NCBI GenBank assembly: GCA_026874595.1
Contig: CM049321.1
Span: forward strand, 5,389,479-5,453,478
Length of the DNA stretch: 64,000 bases
Reading direction: 5' to 3'
From: Sipunculus nudus
Taxonomy: Eukaryota; Annelida; Sipuncula; Golfingiida; Sipunculidae
The translations under genes were made by a program, and so were the position numbers. The notes under the pieces were generated by a model, which did not search any database, had not been told where the DNA came from, and saw only the letters and a program-made list of their open reading frames with translations. Of the stretch, positions 12,027 to 24,633 are shown one piece after another. Each line of letters opens with the position of its first letter. Position 1 is the first letter of the stretch.

Positions 12027-15000
12027 ATAATAGCGCGAACAAAACTATCCTATGGGTGTATCATTAGAACAATACCGTGCAACAACTGGTTTCTCTGTAG
12101 AACTTATTTTCGCCGTAATATTAGGATCTCAAACGAGTTGTTTGCATTCTTGAAATCCGCGAATGGAAATATTACTAGGGAAGTGTTGATAAAATTGTTA
12201 CTTGTACTCTGCGCTGATATCCATCCAAATCCAGGCCCGTCATTAACATTTTGTTCTGCAAACATCAGAAGTTTACTAGCAGAACGTAAATTAGATGAAC
12301 TAGCATACATTTGTAGAGACAAGGCCATTAATGTTTTGTGTTTAACAGAAACTTGGTTAGATTCTTTTGTAGGCAATGACTTGATACGTATAAATGGATT
12401 TTCTGAGCCCTTCAGGGCTGATCGTAATAGACACGGCGGTGGAGTAGCTGTTTATACCAGCACAAATTTATTCTGTACACGTAGAACAGATCTCGAGGAA
12501 ACAGAAAGTGAAAGCGTATGGCTCGAAATCAAAATAAATAAAAAATATCTCATCTTAGGAACATACTATAGGCCACAAGGCCAATCTCGACCTTGTGTAG
12601 ACCGTTTTCTTTCTGGTTTAGAAAGTAGTATAACAAGGCTCTTTCAGAGAATCCATATTCATTGATCTTAACGGGTGATTTTAATGACAGGTGTAATCAA
12701 TGGAATTCAGATCACATGACGAGTGATTTAGGCAATAATTTAGTTATATTGACCGAGCAGAACGGCCTACATCAAATGGTAAATGAACCCACTAGAATCA
12801 CTGACATCATCATCATTACTTGACCTTGTAATAACAGACAAGCCTGGCTTGGTGAGTGACTTAAAAATACTTAGTCCCATTTCTACATGTGATCACAGCA
12901 TACTTGTGTGGTCATTCTCCATGAAAATTAGGAAATCATCTACTTTTACAAGAAAGGTTTATTACTACGATAAAGCAATCTGACTGGTCTTACAGAAACT
13001 TTGGAAAGTGCCCCATGGGATACAGCCTTTAGTATATATAATGATGTCTCTGACATAGCAGACTATTTTAATTACATATTTGTTGACGCTATAAATACAT
13101 TCGTACCTAACAATGTTGTTAATATTAAGCCAAATGACAAACCGTGGATGAACCATAAATTAAAGCAACTAATCAGAAAGAGAAATCGAAAATGGAAAAC
13201 ATATACGAAGACAAAATGTCGAGAATACTACCAAAATAATAAGAAAATTCGGAACTCTGTAGTGCTTGAAAATAGAAAGAGCTATAAGCTATACTTAAAG
13301 AATATAAATAAAAAACTTACAGACCCATATACTCAGTGTCGGGTATGGTGGAAAATTTCTAAGGCTTTCTTTGGCAAAAAACAACAATCTACATTTTCAC
13401 CGTTGGAGCATAATGGGAATTTAATTGTAGACAAAGACGAGCAGGCTAAGATTTTTAACAGTTATTTTGCTTCACAAAGAAATTACGTTTACAGTTCTCA
13501 ATCGTCATTTGATAATGATGCTACATTACAAATCACACATAAACTCGTTGAAATGAGCTTCACAGAAACTGAGGTATCTCATGTCTTGAGATCATTGGAT
13601 AGACACAAAGCTACAGGGCCTGGAGGAATTAGTAATTATATACTTAAAGAAACAGCAGATGTTATATGTAGACCACTGTGTAAACTATTCAATTATTGTA
13701 TTATTACTGGGACATTTCCTGATTCTTGGAAAACTGTATTTAAGAAGGGAGAGAGGAGTAAAGTAGAAAACTATCGGCCTATTTCATTGCTGAATAATAT
13801 TTCTAAATTATTAGAACGACTTGTCTTTAATATGTTAAATGGCTACTTGATGGAAAATAACCTGTTGAATCCATATAATTCTGAATACAAGAAACACCAT
13901 AGCTGTGAACATTTACTGGTTAAACTGTGCCATGATATTTACACAGGATTTGAGAGAGGATATGAAACCAGGATGGTCGGTCTCGATGCATCTAAAGCTT
14001 TTGACAGGGTCTGGCATCACGGATTAGTTTATAAATTAAAATCATTAGGAATCGAAGGATGCATCTTAACATTTATTATAAATTACCCGAGTCATAGGCG
14101 ACAACGTGTTGTAATTCAAGGACATATATTAGAAAGTGAGGCAATCAATTCCGGCGTTCCCCAAGGATCTATTCTTGGCCCTCTACTATTCCTAGTTTAA
14201 GTCAATGATATTCATCTCGGCTTAGAAAATAATATATTAATATACGCCGATGACACCTGTATTTATTCATGCAAAGATGACCCCAGAACAGCTGCAGCTT
14301 CACTCAATAGGGACTTGGAACGTCTAAGTAGCTGGGCTGGAAAATGGTATCTGAAATTTAACGCAGAGATAACTCAGACAATTTGTTTTTCTCACAAGAA
14401 AAGGAACATTTCACGACCACCATTTTATTTCATGGGACAGAAACTGACTGATACAAGTAGTCTGTCATATTTTGGAGTCACCTTAACTGATTCGCTTTCC
14501 TGGCAGGAACACATAAACATAATGTGTTTGAAAGCAAGTAAACGTTTGGGAATTTTGAAATATTATAAATTCCATTTCTCTATGAAAGTTTTAGATCTTA
14601 TGTATAAATCATTAATATGGCCAGTACTGGAGTATGGTAATTTAATATTTAACAATTGTTCTGTCAGACAGTCATATCAACTGGAGAGTACTCAACGGAA
14701 AGCAGCTTTAACATGTACTGGAGCGCTCTCGACTACCAGCACTGGTGTTATGTTAAAAGAGCTACGATGGTCAAGTCTAAAAACAAGAAGAGAGCAGGCT
14801 ATACTATCAGTATTATATAAAATGGTTAATGGACATGCTCCAGATCATCTGCTTAATATATTACCTGAAAATCTGTTTCACGCTCGGCCCTACAGTCTGC
14901 GCAAATCGCATTTGCTAAGGATACCGAGGTTCATACGGAAAGACTGTCGCTCTTCTTTCCTTCCAACAGCCTGCAAAGTCTGGAACAGTCTCCCAATTCC

Positions 15001-15481
15001 AATAATTCAGTCTACTTCAATAGATTCTTTTAAGAAAAATGTTCGTGATTATCTAAACCCTGACTCGCGAGAAATAAACAATTATCATTGCAACTATCAT
15101 CGTCAACATGAAATTATTCTTACCCGGTTGCGACTAGGTGCGTGTTGCTTAAATCAGTACCTATTTTCCATTGGAAAGATTGATACTCCTTTATGTCAAT
15201 GTAACGAGGAAGAGAAAAGCGTCCGACATTTTCTTCAAAGATGTCCTAAATATATTTTATTTAGACAAACTCTTTTCACCAACTTAAATTGTTTATTTAG
15301 GAAAACACAGCTGGATACTCCTATATGCATTACACAGCCAGAACATAACACCAATAAAGAAAACGAAAAACTCATGAAAATGTTTCTACATGGGGAACAC
15401 CTATGTAACTCAAATAAGCATTTTTTTCTGAAACATGTCACAGATTACATTATCCGTACACGGCGCTTTACTACCAGTTGA
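12027..15481 (+). pseudogene. LINE ORF2: endonuclease-reverse transcriptase, broken by frameshifts and one stop
   Basis: The endonuclease begins after DIHPNPGP with NIRSL and LCLTETWL, then HGGGVAVY, TYYRPQ, TGDFN (about 12674), SLLDLVIT and a CDHS catalytic-type motif (about 12889). The reverse transcriptase follows: YRPISLLNNISKLLE (13773), LDASKAFDRVWH (about 13981), SGVPQGSILGPLLFLV (14150) and the catalytic YADD at 14243-14254. A C-terminal CxC...H...C-like segment (LCQCNEEE, HFLQRCP) precedes the stop at 15481. Lesions: frameshifts near 12640-12655, near 12795-12810 and near 12965-12980, plus an in-frame TAA at 14198-14200 just after LLFLV. The frame before and after that stop is the same. 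It would nick target DNA and copy its own RNA if intact; this copy cannot. Confidence 0.9.
12216..12239 (+). other. 2A-like NPGP motif at the LINE ORF2 N-terminus
   Basis: A hydrophobic stretch (LLLVLCA) runs into DIHPNPGP just ahead of the endonuclease. Ribosome-skipping 2A peptides have the consensus D-(V/I)-E-x-N-P-G-P, and 2A-like sequences are known at this place in some APE-type LINEs. Here the Glu is His, which would be expected to weaken activity. Confidence 0.5.
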
Positions 15482-15870
15482 TTGCACTTATTCAAAAGAT
15501 TCTTTGGTTAGAGGTATACATATTAGTTGTAAACAAAAAAAATACATGTATCTTTAACCATGGTTTTAATCTAATTGACAAACTGGATATGAACTTCACG
15601 TTTATTGTTTTATTGAATTACGCCTACCAACATAATATATGTATATGTATCTGTGTATGTAGAACGTCAATTAGTAATTATATATATTATGCATTTGTAT
15701 ATATCTCACCGTGTGTGATTAAATGTGCACTTTTCCAATCTGATCATTTGTACATACATATATCCATTCATGTTAATTTATCACTTTTCACTTTCATTTT
15801 ATTTTTATGCAGGAGAGCATTTGCATTAGCCTCATCGGCTACTTTGTTATCCTGTTGAAATAAAAATGTT
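15482..15870 (+). other. 3' untranslated region of the LINE
   Basis: AT-rich sequence after the ORF2 stop. The last 50 bases ('gcattagcctcatcggct' then 'gaaataaaaatg') look like a conserved LINE 3' terminus recognised by its reverse transcriptase. No long A-tail is visible. Confidence 0.55.
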
Positions 15871-17269
15871 TAAACTAATGCCGTGCTGTGTTCCGGGCGT
15901 CTAGTCATCTGCCCCATGGTTATAACAATGTGTGTCAAGTTCAAGGCGCCACCACTAGATGTCACCAACGACCGATCACACAAACAGCAACCCCCTACTC
16001 CCTGTCAGTCGGCCTCTGGTTTCCTTATCGTTTGTTCCTAAAAATGACCAGATTTATTCCGTAAAATATCTTATTATTAATTTTTATGCATAAACAACTA
16101 ATACATGGATTTTAACATTTGTCTGGCACGTGATCAACATAATAACACCGGGTCCTGCTTTGTTAGACGGGCTTATTAATTAAAGACACACGATTGGCAG
16201 GACGCTATATGAAGATATGCAAGACAAAATGATTCACATTCTTGTGAAATACATACTAATCTTAAATAAATGGCCATTTTCGGCTGCCTTTACAGAAAAA
16301 CCACAGCGCCTTCCGGAAAAAGGTAACACGTGTTGCAAATGTAGACTATAGTATAGTCTGTCCTGGAAACCGTGTCAGCTAGTTTTTAATATACTAATAA
16401 TTATTAAAAAAGGCATAATTGGCAAATAATCTTCAGGCTTTTCAGAAGTATGTATGCAGATCTTCCGCCAATTTTGTGTAATATTGAAATGAAGAAAGAG
16501 TATTTACTTTGCGACCTTGTTACCCATGTGCGATAATGAGACTCGGTTACGTTGTTTATGTCCAAGGCTTGGTAGGCTTTTTCTAATACAGCTGAACATT
16601 ACGTTCCTCTAAGATAGTCGCCTTCAGCCAGGAAACGTTTGGTGATACTATAGTCCGCTTGAAAGGCGGTTTACAGTGGTTCGGTTTACTTTAGTCCGGT
16701 TTATAAATCCGTTTCTCGTCTGCGTGAGGCCAGTTTTACTACCATATTAACATATATTATATAAACATATATATTTAAGATGAGAATTTATGAGTATTGA
16801 ACTCCATTTACAAATGTACATTAACCAATGAAAATTATTTTTGAATATGGGGTAAATTAACGCATGCACGTAATAATACTATAAATGCTTGAAGCATACC
16901 TACTTTGTGTCAACATATTATTAACGTCTTGTAAGCACACTTACATTAACCCCCCCCCCCACACACACACATACAAATAATAATAAATAAATGCCGGGCT
17001 ATAATATTCTTTACGCTCTGACCACACCGCGTGACCTCGGGGCCCGGTGACCTTCCACTCACAGTAATGCAGCGAATAGTTGAGCGTAGCGTAAGCGCTG
17101 CTTATGGGGCCTATAGTATTCTTTTTTGTCATTCCTGGTATTTCTGCACAGCCAGATACAACACAGACGCATTACGCCTACGCACTTAATTGGTTTGGTT
17201 CAGTAACGCCCATAAATAAACATGTACTACCTCCCCCTCTCAGGCCAGCCTTGAGGTATGGTCTGTAAA
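15871..17269. other. non-coding stretch with a fragment of the foldback repeat
   Basis: No gene recognised. Bases 16456-16530 ('ttccgcca', 'attttgtgta', 'tatttactttgcgac') resemble 59515-59595 at the left edge of the foldback element, so a diverged copy fragment is likely. A C-rich run followed by CA repeats lies at 16951-16972. Confidence 0.4.
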
Positions 17270-17613
17270 TGACGTCAAAATGCACGAGCAAACATTATGA
17301 CGTCACGGGGCGGGACTTTCCCATCTGACCGGTCTCGATGAGCGAGTCCTGAGTCAAGACAGGTCTTGAAATGCGCGTAATTGTCATGATAATTAGGACA
17401 GTCCTGAGTGTGAAATTGTGAAGGAAAATTGCATCCCTGAATAAGAAAGATGGCACTAGGTGTTGCTAAAAGAGCGATGTGGAGATAGAGGATTTTTAGA
17501 GACAGAAGCATGGACAGAATGGGCAGAGAGGGGACTTTCCTGTTACAAACCTGTGTAAACAAATCTATCCAGGACGTAATGCACGAATGGTTTAGGTAAT
17601 AATGATGACGTCA
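17270..17613. promoter_or_regulatory. cluster of CRE and kappa-B motifs
   Basis: TGACGTCA, the perfect cAMP-response element palindrome, occurs at 17270-17277, 17298-17305 and 17606-17613. GGGACTTTCC, a perfect NF-kappa-B-type site, lies at 17312-17321 next to GGGGCGGG (17307-17314). GGGGACTTTCC lies at 17530-17540. Five exact consensus motifs within 344 bases look more like an enhancer or promoter than chance. No adjacent gene was recognised on either strand, and CRE palindromes also occur in repeats in this window. Confidence 0.35.
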
Positions 17614-20600
17614 CAATGGTATTTGAACGTCACACTTTTATTACGCCACCCAGATTTACGTCCCTCCTACATTATACAGGGATAAACAGGTTAGAGGGAC
17701 GTATTTCCAAGCCCTATATATTATCATATAACTTATAAGGTGCACATGTTGGGTGCACTGGAAAAGTTTTTTTTTTTATCGAGTGTGGCATTATGTTATA
17801 CATCAAAATCAAGATCAACACCTGAAATTTTATTTTATTTCAGAAAAAATTCTCGTTTTTCCGCTTGAGACCAGCTTCCGAAGTTTACTATAGTGGACCA
17901 CAGATGTCGCCACCTGCCGAGCCATGCCACCACCACCACCAGCACTGACATATTCAATCTCCTCAAACAGCACAAGAAAAATTATAACTACATCTGAGAA
18001 AAAATATTAAAAATCTCCTTTCTCCCCCCACCTGGAACCAATATATTTTTCCTCATTTATTTAAGGCCTAACATTCTCTGCTGCCCTACAGTATGCCTGC
18101 TCACTCTTGACGCCACAAAATGGGCCGACCCTGACCGGACCTGGAAATAGGTCCCTCTAACCTACAGATGATGGCCATTGGAAATGATGCCGCCGTTTTT
18201 GTGGCTCTTTCTAGACAGATCAACGTCGTTCTAGCATAGCAAGGCAAATATATTTACTTGATTATCATTAATCGCCACATTACCCCCTTGGTACCAGCTG
18301 CTTGTAGTATCTATCGCAATAAAGTCATAAGATATATCACGAAACATTCGGTGGACCGGGGTTATTAAGTGCATCACGTGCGTAATACGAACAACAATCA
18401 ATGTCTGAGTGGTTTATGGATAATAATCTAATACTTATAAAAGGAATTCGGTTCACGTTTGTTCGCAGTGTTCTCTATTACCGCGCTGTGTACAATATTG
18501 TGCCATACATCATTTTAAAGGTTATTATCCCCGCCGTGACATAGGCGATATAAAAATAAATAATATCTAATATACATATAATTTTGAGTGATTTTTCCGG
18601 GTTTTTTTTACCGAGCACAGCCGAACTGCCTTCGGCAATCACTGGAATGCGTGCATCGTGGTCACTTAACCTCTAACACTAAGGACTATTGTTCATATGA
18701 ATAACGCTTGTTTTCAATGAGGGATTTGACCCACGTACGTGTGTGGTCATTAAAAAAGAAAAACACATGAATCTTTCTTTATGAAATGGCGAGTTCAACC
18801 CAGAAGGATTAATGACAAAACCTAATTCAAGGTCCCAATTTCAGGAACAGGGCTGGGGTGGTGTCGGGGGTTTCAGGCCTCAAAATTTGTCTAATACGAT
18901 GAAAAAAAAAATTGCGGCGGTTGAAAATGAATACGGACCCTCTGCATGGAGTCTCGTTGGGTCCGCTTCTGCTACTTACGAGGTATGCATATTTCTGTTT
19001 CTTTCTTCAGGAACAGTTTCCTTGCAACGTACATTTAATAAGTCTTTCATGTGTTCCTCACATCAACCTATAATCTTTGTACGTCCGTCGATAGAATCCA
19101 GTCAAATATCATCGAAAAACTGATGCCCCCGCGTCTCATTCCGGTTCGCAATGTCAACACCATCACTGGCCAGGTCATCAAGGTAAACATACCGGGCTAT
19201 AAATTTCTTGCCACGAGGACAGAACCACAAAATAAATGTTAAAAATATTGGAGCAACTGCAGGATCACTCACGCACTGTCTCCACCAGGTTATGAGTTTA
19301 TACGGACGGACGGTATGATGTTAAGTATTCATGTAATTTAAAAGTAAGTGGCAAAATTAAGATACAAGCAGCTGTACATAGAAACGTTTTCTGTTCACAG
19401 AAGTGTTGTGCCTCAGAGAGGTGCGCGAGTTATTCTGCAGTCGTGCCAAAATTTTTATACATATCTTATGGAGACAGTTTCCCACTGAAACCCTATATTT
19501 TCTGTTAACTTTTAGAATAAAAAAATGAGCCAACATTTCACATATCAGTTAATAAATCTCCCTAACCCTGGTAATAAGCCCGGTATACCGGGTCTATCAG
19601 CTAGTAAATTATAAGTTATTTTATGGAACAGGTCTGGTAATTTTTAAAACAACCGCTAGGGGGACCAGAGGTCGTCCAACGTAGGGAGTGATTTTGCAGA
19701 TCCTGTGGATCCTGTGCAGGCGATATCTGGTGGTGGTACCTTGAACTTACAGTAGCTTGAAATCGAGGTGTACATGATATATTTTTTATAAATAGCGCAT
19801 TTACTGACGGCCTGGAACACACATCGGTATTATACGAATCTCGGTCTATATATGAGAAATATGAGGATTTTGTAAATATGATAAAAGGAAAAATTAATAT
19901 GTTGGTGTTACCTTAATTAATAAGGCCATCTTTGCAGGAATGTGGTGCGATGAAAAGAGGCTGCCTTTTATAGAGTCTTTACGACTTATTTTTCTATATT
20001 TATATTTATGGTACGCGGTCTGCTAGAGTGCGGCTTCATAATCTTTTTTTACATTTAACAGAAAACAGATGTTTCGATACGAAGATATCAAACGGCGCAT
20101 CCTTATCAAAGTATCCCCGGCGGCCGGACCGCAAGGTTGCCGCCTGTTTCAGCGGGTTGTCAAACAGGATAGGGGTTATGGAAGATTACGAAATCCTTTT
20201 CATGGGCAAAGCGGGGAAATTCATTTTCACCGTTAAATATAGAAGAATGCGGCAAGAATTGCCTCTTGAGGACAAAAATGGTAAACGTTTGGATTTTAGC
20301 ATCTGTGCCACAATAAACGTCGCGTCCGTGTTGACCGTTTGATCTCAAAACCTCATGAGCGGAACGCTGAGTGACGGCATTGCCGTTCTCAAGGGATATG
20401 CACCAAACATCATCAGTCTTATGGCCTTCTTTAAGTTTTCTAGTTTCCTTTTTTCATCAACAATGAAAACACATGAAATATACATAATAAATGTCAAAAG
20501 AAACAAAATGCCTTTTTGTTTTTTATATAATGTTTAGAAAACTAAAATTTAACTTTTGGCAATACAGGTTAAACAAATAACAAACATTTGATTATGAAAA

Positions 20601-20619
20601 TGAAGTTAAATATAATATA
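17614..20619. other. non-coding stretch, no supported gene
   Basis: ACGTCCCTC (about 17660) and GAGGGACGT (about 17693) form a small inverted pair. CCCGGTATACCGGG at 19579-19592 is a 14-bp perfect palindrome, and its right side ('ataccgggt..tatcagcta') recurs near 60178, so it belongs to a dispersed repeat. Splice-like signals at 18980 (GAG|GTATGC), 19011 (CTTCAG) and 19182 (AAG|GTAAAC) bracket a segment without one uninterrupted frame. An open segment at 20028-20342 has no recognisable domain. Confidence 0.4.
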
Positions 20620-22800
20620 TATGATTCTTGAGGGGAGGAAAAATATTCTTTCATAAGACGTTTAAATGTTGACATTGCACAACAAGGATCAATATCTTTG
20701 ATAATATTGTTCCAAATGCAAACCCCATTTTATTGTAAAGTTTTACAATAGGCTGCGGTCTTACATACTGGCACGTGGAAAAATTTGCTTTCTTCTTGTT
20801 CTGTTATGATGTACATCTAAGTTTGTGCAAAATAATTCAGATACAATTTAAGGTAACATTTTTTAATTAATCTTATACATAATAAACCAACACTATAACT
20901 GTAGATATTTTCTAGGGTTAGTGACCGGAGGGCAAAAAACAGACCATGGGTATATTAATTATATGGAGATGAGGTGATAATTCGTATAGCTCTCCTGCAG
21001 TCTAAACAGTGGCAGTAGTGCAGACACCCCTGCAGAACCCCATACCCTCAATACAAAAAGTTAAATATGGATAGATAAAAGAATAATAAAGTGTAACAAG
21101 AGTAGACATTTGCAACATCTTCATTGCTTTTCCTATAATTCCTATGCCTTAAGAAATTTTAGTCTTTATGTATACTCATTGAGCTTGGTCCACTTCAATT
21201 GTGAATCTATCATTACTCCTTCAAACTTTGTGCAGTCTACTCTGGAGAGGTTGTCACCATTAATCACACTTCTCTGATTAACATTAATTCTTCGTTTGTC
21301 AAGTCTGAAAATATTAATTGAGTTTTCTTAGTATTCAATGTTAATTTATTTGCATTTAGCCATTGAACAAGTTCACTAAGTTCATGATTCATGCAGTCAA
21401 TTAGATCAGATGTTTTTCTTTCCATTGATAAAAACTAACTATCACCTGCAAAAAATATGGGAAAGAGAACATCAGAAACTTAAACTATATCATTGATGTA
21501 TAACAAGAATAAATTTAACCCTATTACTGAGCCTTGTGGAACTCTACATTGTATAGTATCACAACCTGATGAGATATTATTGTAACAGACATATTGTTTG
21601 CGATTTGATAGATAACTAATAAACCATCTATGGGCAAAACCCCCAAGTCCATATTTATTTATTGTGTCAAATAATATTGCATTATTTACAGTATCGAACG
21701 CTTTACTAAAATCAAGAAATACACGTAGGACTATATCATCCATCTCCAAATCTGATGATCATAATTTTGTCATTTAAAACAAATAGAGCAAGATTTGTTC
21801 CATGTCTCTCCCTAATACCAAACCAATATTTATATAAAAGCTCGTTTTTGTTTACAAAATTTATCAATCTACTATAAACATTTTTTTTCTAGTACTTTAG
21901 AGAATAGTGGTCAAATTGACACGGTTCTGTAATAATTAATTTACATATTATCAAAACTTTTGCATACCATGGAACCACTTTAGCAATTTTTTAAGCTGAT
22001 CCGGAAATATTCCCTGCTCAAGTGACATATTAAAGACGTGTCAGTATATCCACAAATAAATGAACGCTTCTTAGTTGTAATATCATCCCAACCAGCACTA
22101 CTATCTTTCAAACAAGAAATAATATTTTGAATATCTATATTATCAACTGGCTTGGGAATAATTAATTTGTTAATTTTTTATAATTTAATGGATCAACAGA
22201 TGATGATGGAAAACGTCGAGCCAAGGTAGAACCTACATTTATGTAAACATTATTAAATGCATCTGCAATTATCTTTTCATCAGAAGTAGTTGATCCATTA
22301 ATATAAAAATTTTAACTGAGTACAATGGGATGTTTTCTTGTTAATCAGTTCCTTTATTACAGATAGAATATTTTTAGATTTTACTTTTTGAACAAACTAT
22401 CTCTCTCTCGTGCTTTCTTATAGGACTCCATAATTTATGTTTATACTCCAAATAATTTATTGTTATATAGTGTTTTAACTGTAATTGATCGTTTGTATAA
22501 TATATTTTTAGTTTTCATAGAGTTTCTTAAGCCATCCCTTAGAAATGGTCTTCTATTTTTATAGTTCTTATTTTTTTAATTTGGAAAACAATTATTGTAG
22601 GCATTCCTGAAAATCTCATGGAAAATTGAATATGCCGCCTGGCCGTTCTGTTCAACCATTACCACAGACCAGTCGATATTCTGTATTTCATCACAAAACC
22701 TATTCTAGTTTTCTCATTATATTGTCTGCGAATACACTACTATCTACAACAATTTTCTCGAGTACAACACAATATATATGCTGGCAGACAGGTTCTCACC
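20620..22800 (-). pseudogene. 5'-truncated, heavily decayed LINE reverse transcriptase
   Basis: Read on the minus strand, fragments in changing frames follow the LINE order. The endonuclease-RT linker (FHEIFRNAYNNCFP, about 22600) is followed by RPFLRDGLRNS (22530) and CLKDSSAGWDDIT (about 22100). Then come the RT core FLDFSKAFDTVNN (21700), WFISYLSNRKQYVCYN (21600) and VPQGSVIGLNLF (21520). A thumb-like MNHELSELVQWLNANKLTL (about 21370) and a C-terminal block near 20700 (SNFHVPVCKT) complete it. No frame is open for more than about 90 codons. The DD catalytic motif is obscured by a substitution or frame break near 21440. The endonuclease is missing, as expected for incomplete reverse transcription. 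Confidence 0.8.
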
Positions 22801-23424
22801 GACAAACCTTAACTTGTCATACAATGACTGCCCTGGGCCGCGGTTTATTCGCGCGATTGACGCGTTTATGCGACCAAAATAGATCCTGGCGTGTGTGACG
22901 CTCTACGGGAGGGAAGCAGTGAAGATGCGGTTAAACAGCTTCAGATTTCTGCGTTGATCTCAGAGCGTCTATTTGCCTTATCACTTGCCATTTCCAGTCC
23001 CGCCCCGCCAGACGCATTTCATATATTTTCTTCATGCATGTATTACTACCTGCGCGCGCAGCATGGTTTGACAAGCGTACATACAAAAGACATGCATTTA
23101 CTTTTATCATTCGGCTCATGTCCCTGGCGCAGTGGTGATAATCCTGCTGTCGGACAGACCTGCTGTCAATCACACCGGTCTCGTAAATCTTCATTCAAGC
23201 TTCGTGGAAACCACTGTCAGCGTCCGTAACGATGTAACGCGGTAGTATTCCCGACGCGGCCATTGTCGATAGGGACTTTTGACACAAACCTCTTCATTTC
23301 CTGGGTGAGAGAAATAAAAACAACCATATCGAAATGAATGATAAATAATTTATAAATATACATACACACACATATATATATATATTATATAAACATAAGT
23401 ATAAATATAAATATATATATATAT
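22801..23424. other. gap with a possible tRNA-derived SINE remnant
   Basis: No protein gene is supported. TGGCGCAGTGGT near 23126 matches the A-box of Pol III promoters, and about 55 bases later CCGGTCTCGTAAATC loosely resembles a B-box. The following 150 bases are GC-richer than their surroundings. A short (TA)n-rich block closes the stretch (23373-23424). The SINE reading is weak. Confidence 0.25.
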
Positions 23425-24540
23425 GTGCGCAAACGCGCATCAATGATTTATAATATATATGATGTTTTATCATTATTTTCTATCAAATTAAGTTATATTT
23501 TATCATATTTTACCTAAGTTTTTTTTAAGTATATCTGTTGCATTATATTCAATTATAGCATTACCTATCACATTCTAGTGTACTGCTATTCTATTATACA
23601 TATACATAAAGTTATTCTGCATTGTCATTGTCTGTAAGGGATTCCTGGTGCTTACCTATTATTTCGTTTGCCGTAGAGTGGGACTACAATGCCCCTTGTG
23701 GTCCGGTCATTTGACTTATTGGTCGACTCTTCGCTCCAGTATACGGGCGGTGCGGCACAGCTTGCTCTAACTGGTGACGGCAATCACACCGGTTTTTTAC
23801 AGGTCATGCGTGGCCGCTTGGAACGGGGTTTTCCGGCGCAGCAATACGTAAGATTCTTGTACCGGCAGTTCGTTTCCATGTCGTTAGGAGCAGTCCTTGG
23901 CCGGCCCTTCATGAGATTTATATATTTAAGTTCTCCATGAATTCGCCTCATGTGGATTTCGTTTCGTTTTCTATGGGGTCGCCGACAATGTTCGCATTTC
24001 TTTGATGCTGCAGCTCCGACGCAGGGGGAATGTTCATAGCAGACAGGAGTTTTCGGAGCCCATGCGACATGTTTGTATGTGCCAGGCTACCTTGGGTCCT
24101 GTCCCTATTTCCGGTATGGCGTTGAATAAGTCCGCCTAGGCTGACTGAAACTTACACACTGTGCACTTTAAGCGTTTCCTCGATCTGAGGCCGCACTGGC
24201 GCTCAGCTCCAACATCAAACTCCATGCGGCCGCCGCACGACGGTGCCTGTTTTGCGTGTCCAGCGTAGGCATCACCGAAGAGTGTTTGCGGTTTTCCAGC
24301 GTGCCGAATCCTGTAGCTGTCTAGTTTTTCGCCCTCTGAGGTGTCCGCTGCACTTTCCAAGATGGTTTCAGTAGATTGGTGGGGCCGCCGTAGGCGCACG
24401 ATAAAGATGGGGATATCAGAGCCATATGATGCCGAGGGCTTGTCAGCTGTTATATCCTCCAATGGGCAATTGTGTATTTTATTTTTTTTTTTCTAAAGAT
24501 GTGATTACATCATTTTCCTATACCAATAATCCTGCCTTAT
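23425..24540 (-). repeat. 1.1-kb repeat, copy A
   Basis: Collinear with 29203-30318. Shared anchors are 'ttttatcattattttctatcaaa', 'gcattgtcattgtctg' (about 23616), 'ctacaatgccccttgtgg' (23685), 'cacagcttgctctaactggtg' and 'acgacggtgcctgttttgcg' (24237). Another is 'gcatcaccgaagagtgttt' (24267). On the minus strand it carries a diverged, shorter version of the copy B open frame. A block with EFDVGAERQ and RLKCTV then KFQSA is shared, but here the frame stops right after FQSA. It is either a dispersed element or a duplicated gene piece. Confidence 0.75.
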
Positions 24541-24633
24541 AAAGATTTAACCTTACCTTATTTTATAATAGATAATATATAATAATTCCAAAAGGAGAGC
24601 TAGTATAACTCGTTAACAATGACCTTGATTTTT

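Larger units (their letters stand above)
12027..15870 (+). mobile_element. non-LTR retrotransposon (CR1/L2-like LINE), near full length but inactivated
   Basis: One plus-strand element with apurinic-type endonuclease, reverse transcriptase, C-terminal domain and a 3' end. The 3' boundary is placed near 15870, where a terminal stretch ends in 'cctgttgaaataaaaatg', typical of LINE tails with an AATAAA signal. The 5' boundary is uncertain: the ORF2 frame is open back to 12027, and no ORF1 was found immediately upstream because the tandem repeat ends at 11740. Assignment to the CR1/L2 group rests on the domain order and the N-terminal HPNPGP motif. Confidence 0.8.

Noticed and set aside
15478-15858. 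126-codon frame after the LINE stop
   Set aside because: It lies in the element's 3' untranslated region and has no recognisable protein features.
18812-19200. two-exon gene with donor at 18980 and acceptor at 19011
   Set aside because: The putative intron would be only about 30 bases, and no single frame stays open across the second segment.
22626-23229. overlapping 90- and 112-codon plus-strand frames
   Set aside because: The left part is antisense to LINE sequence; the right part has no domain and lies over the possible SINE remnant.
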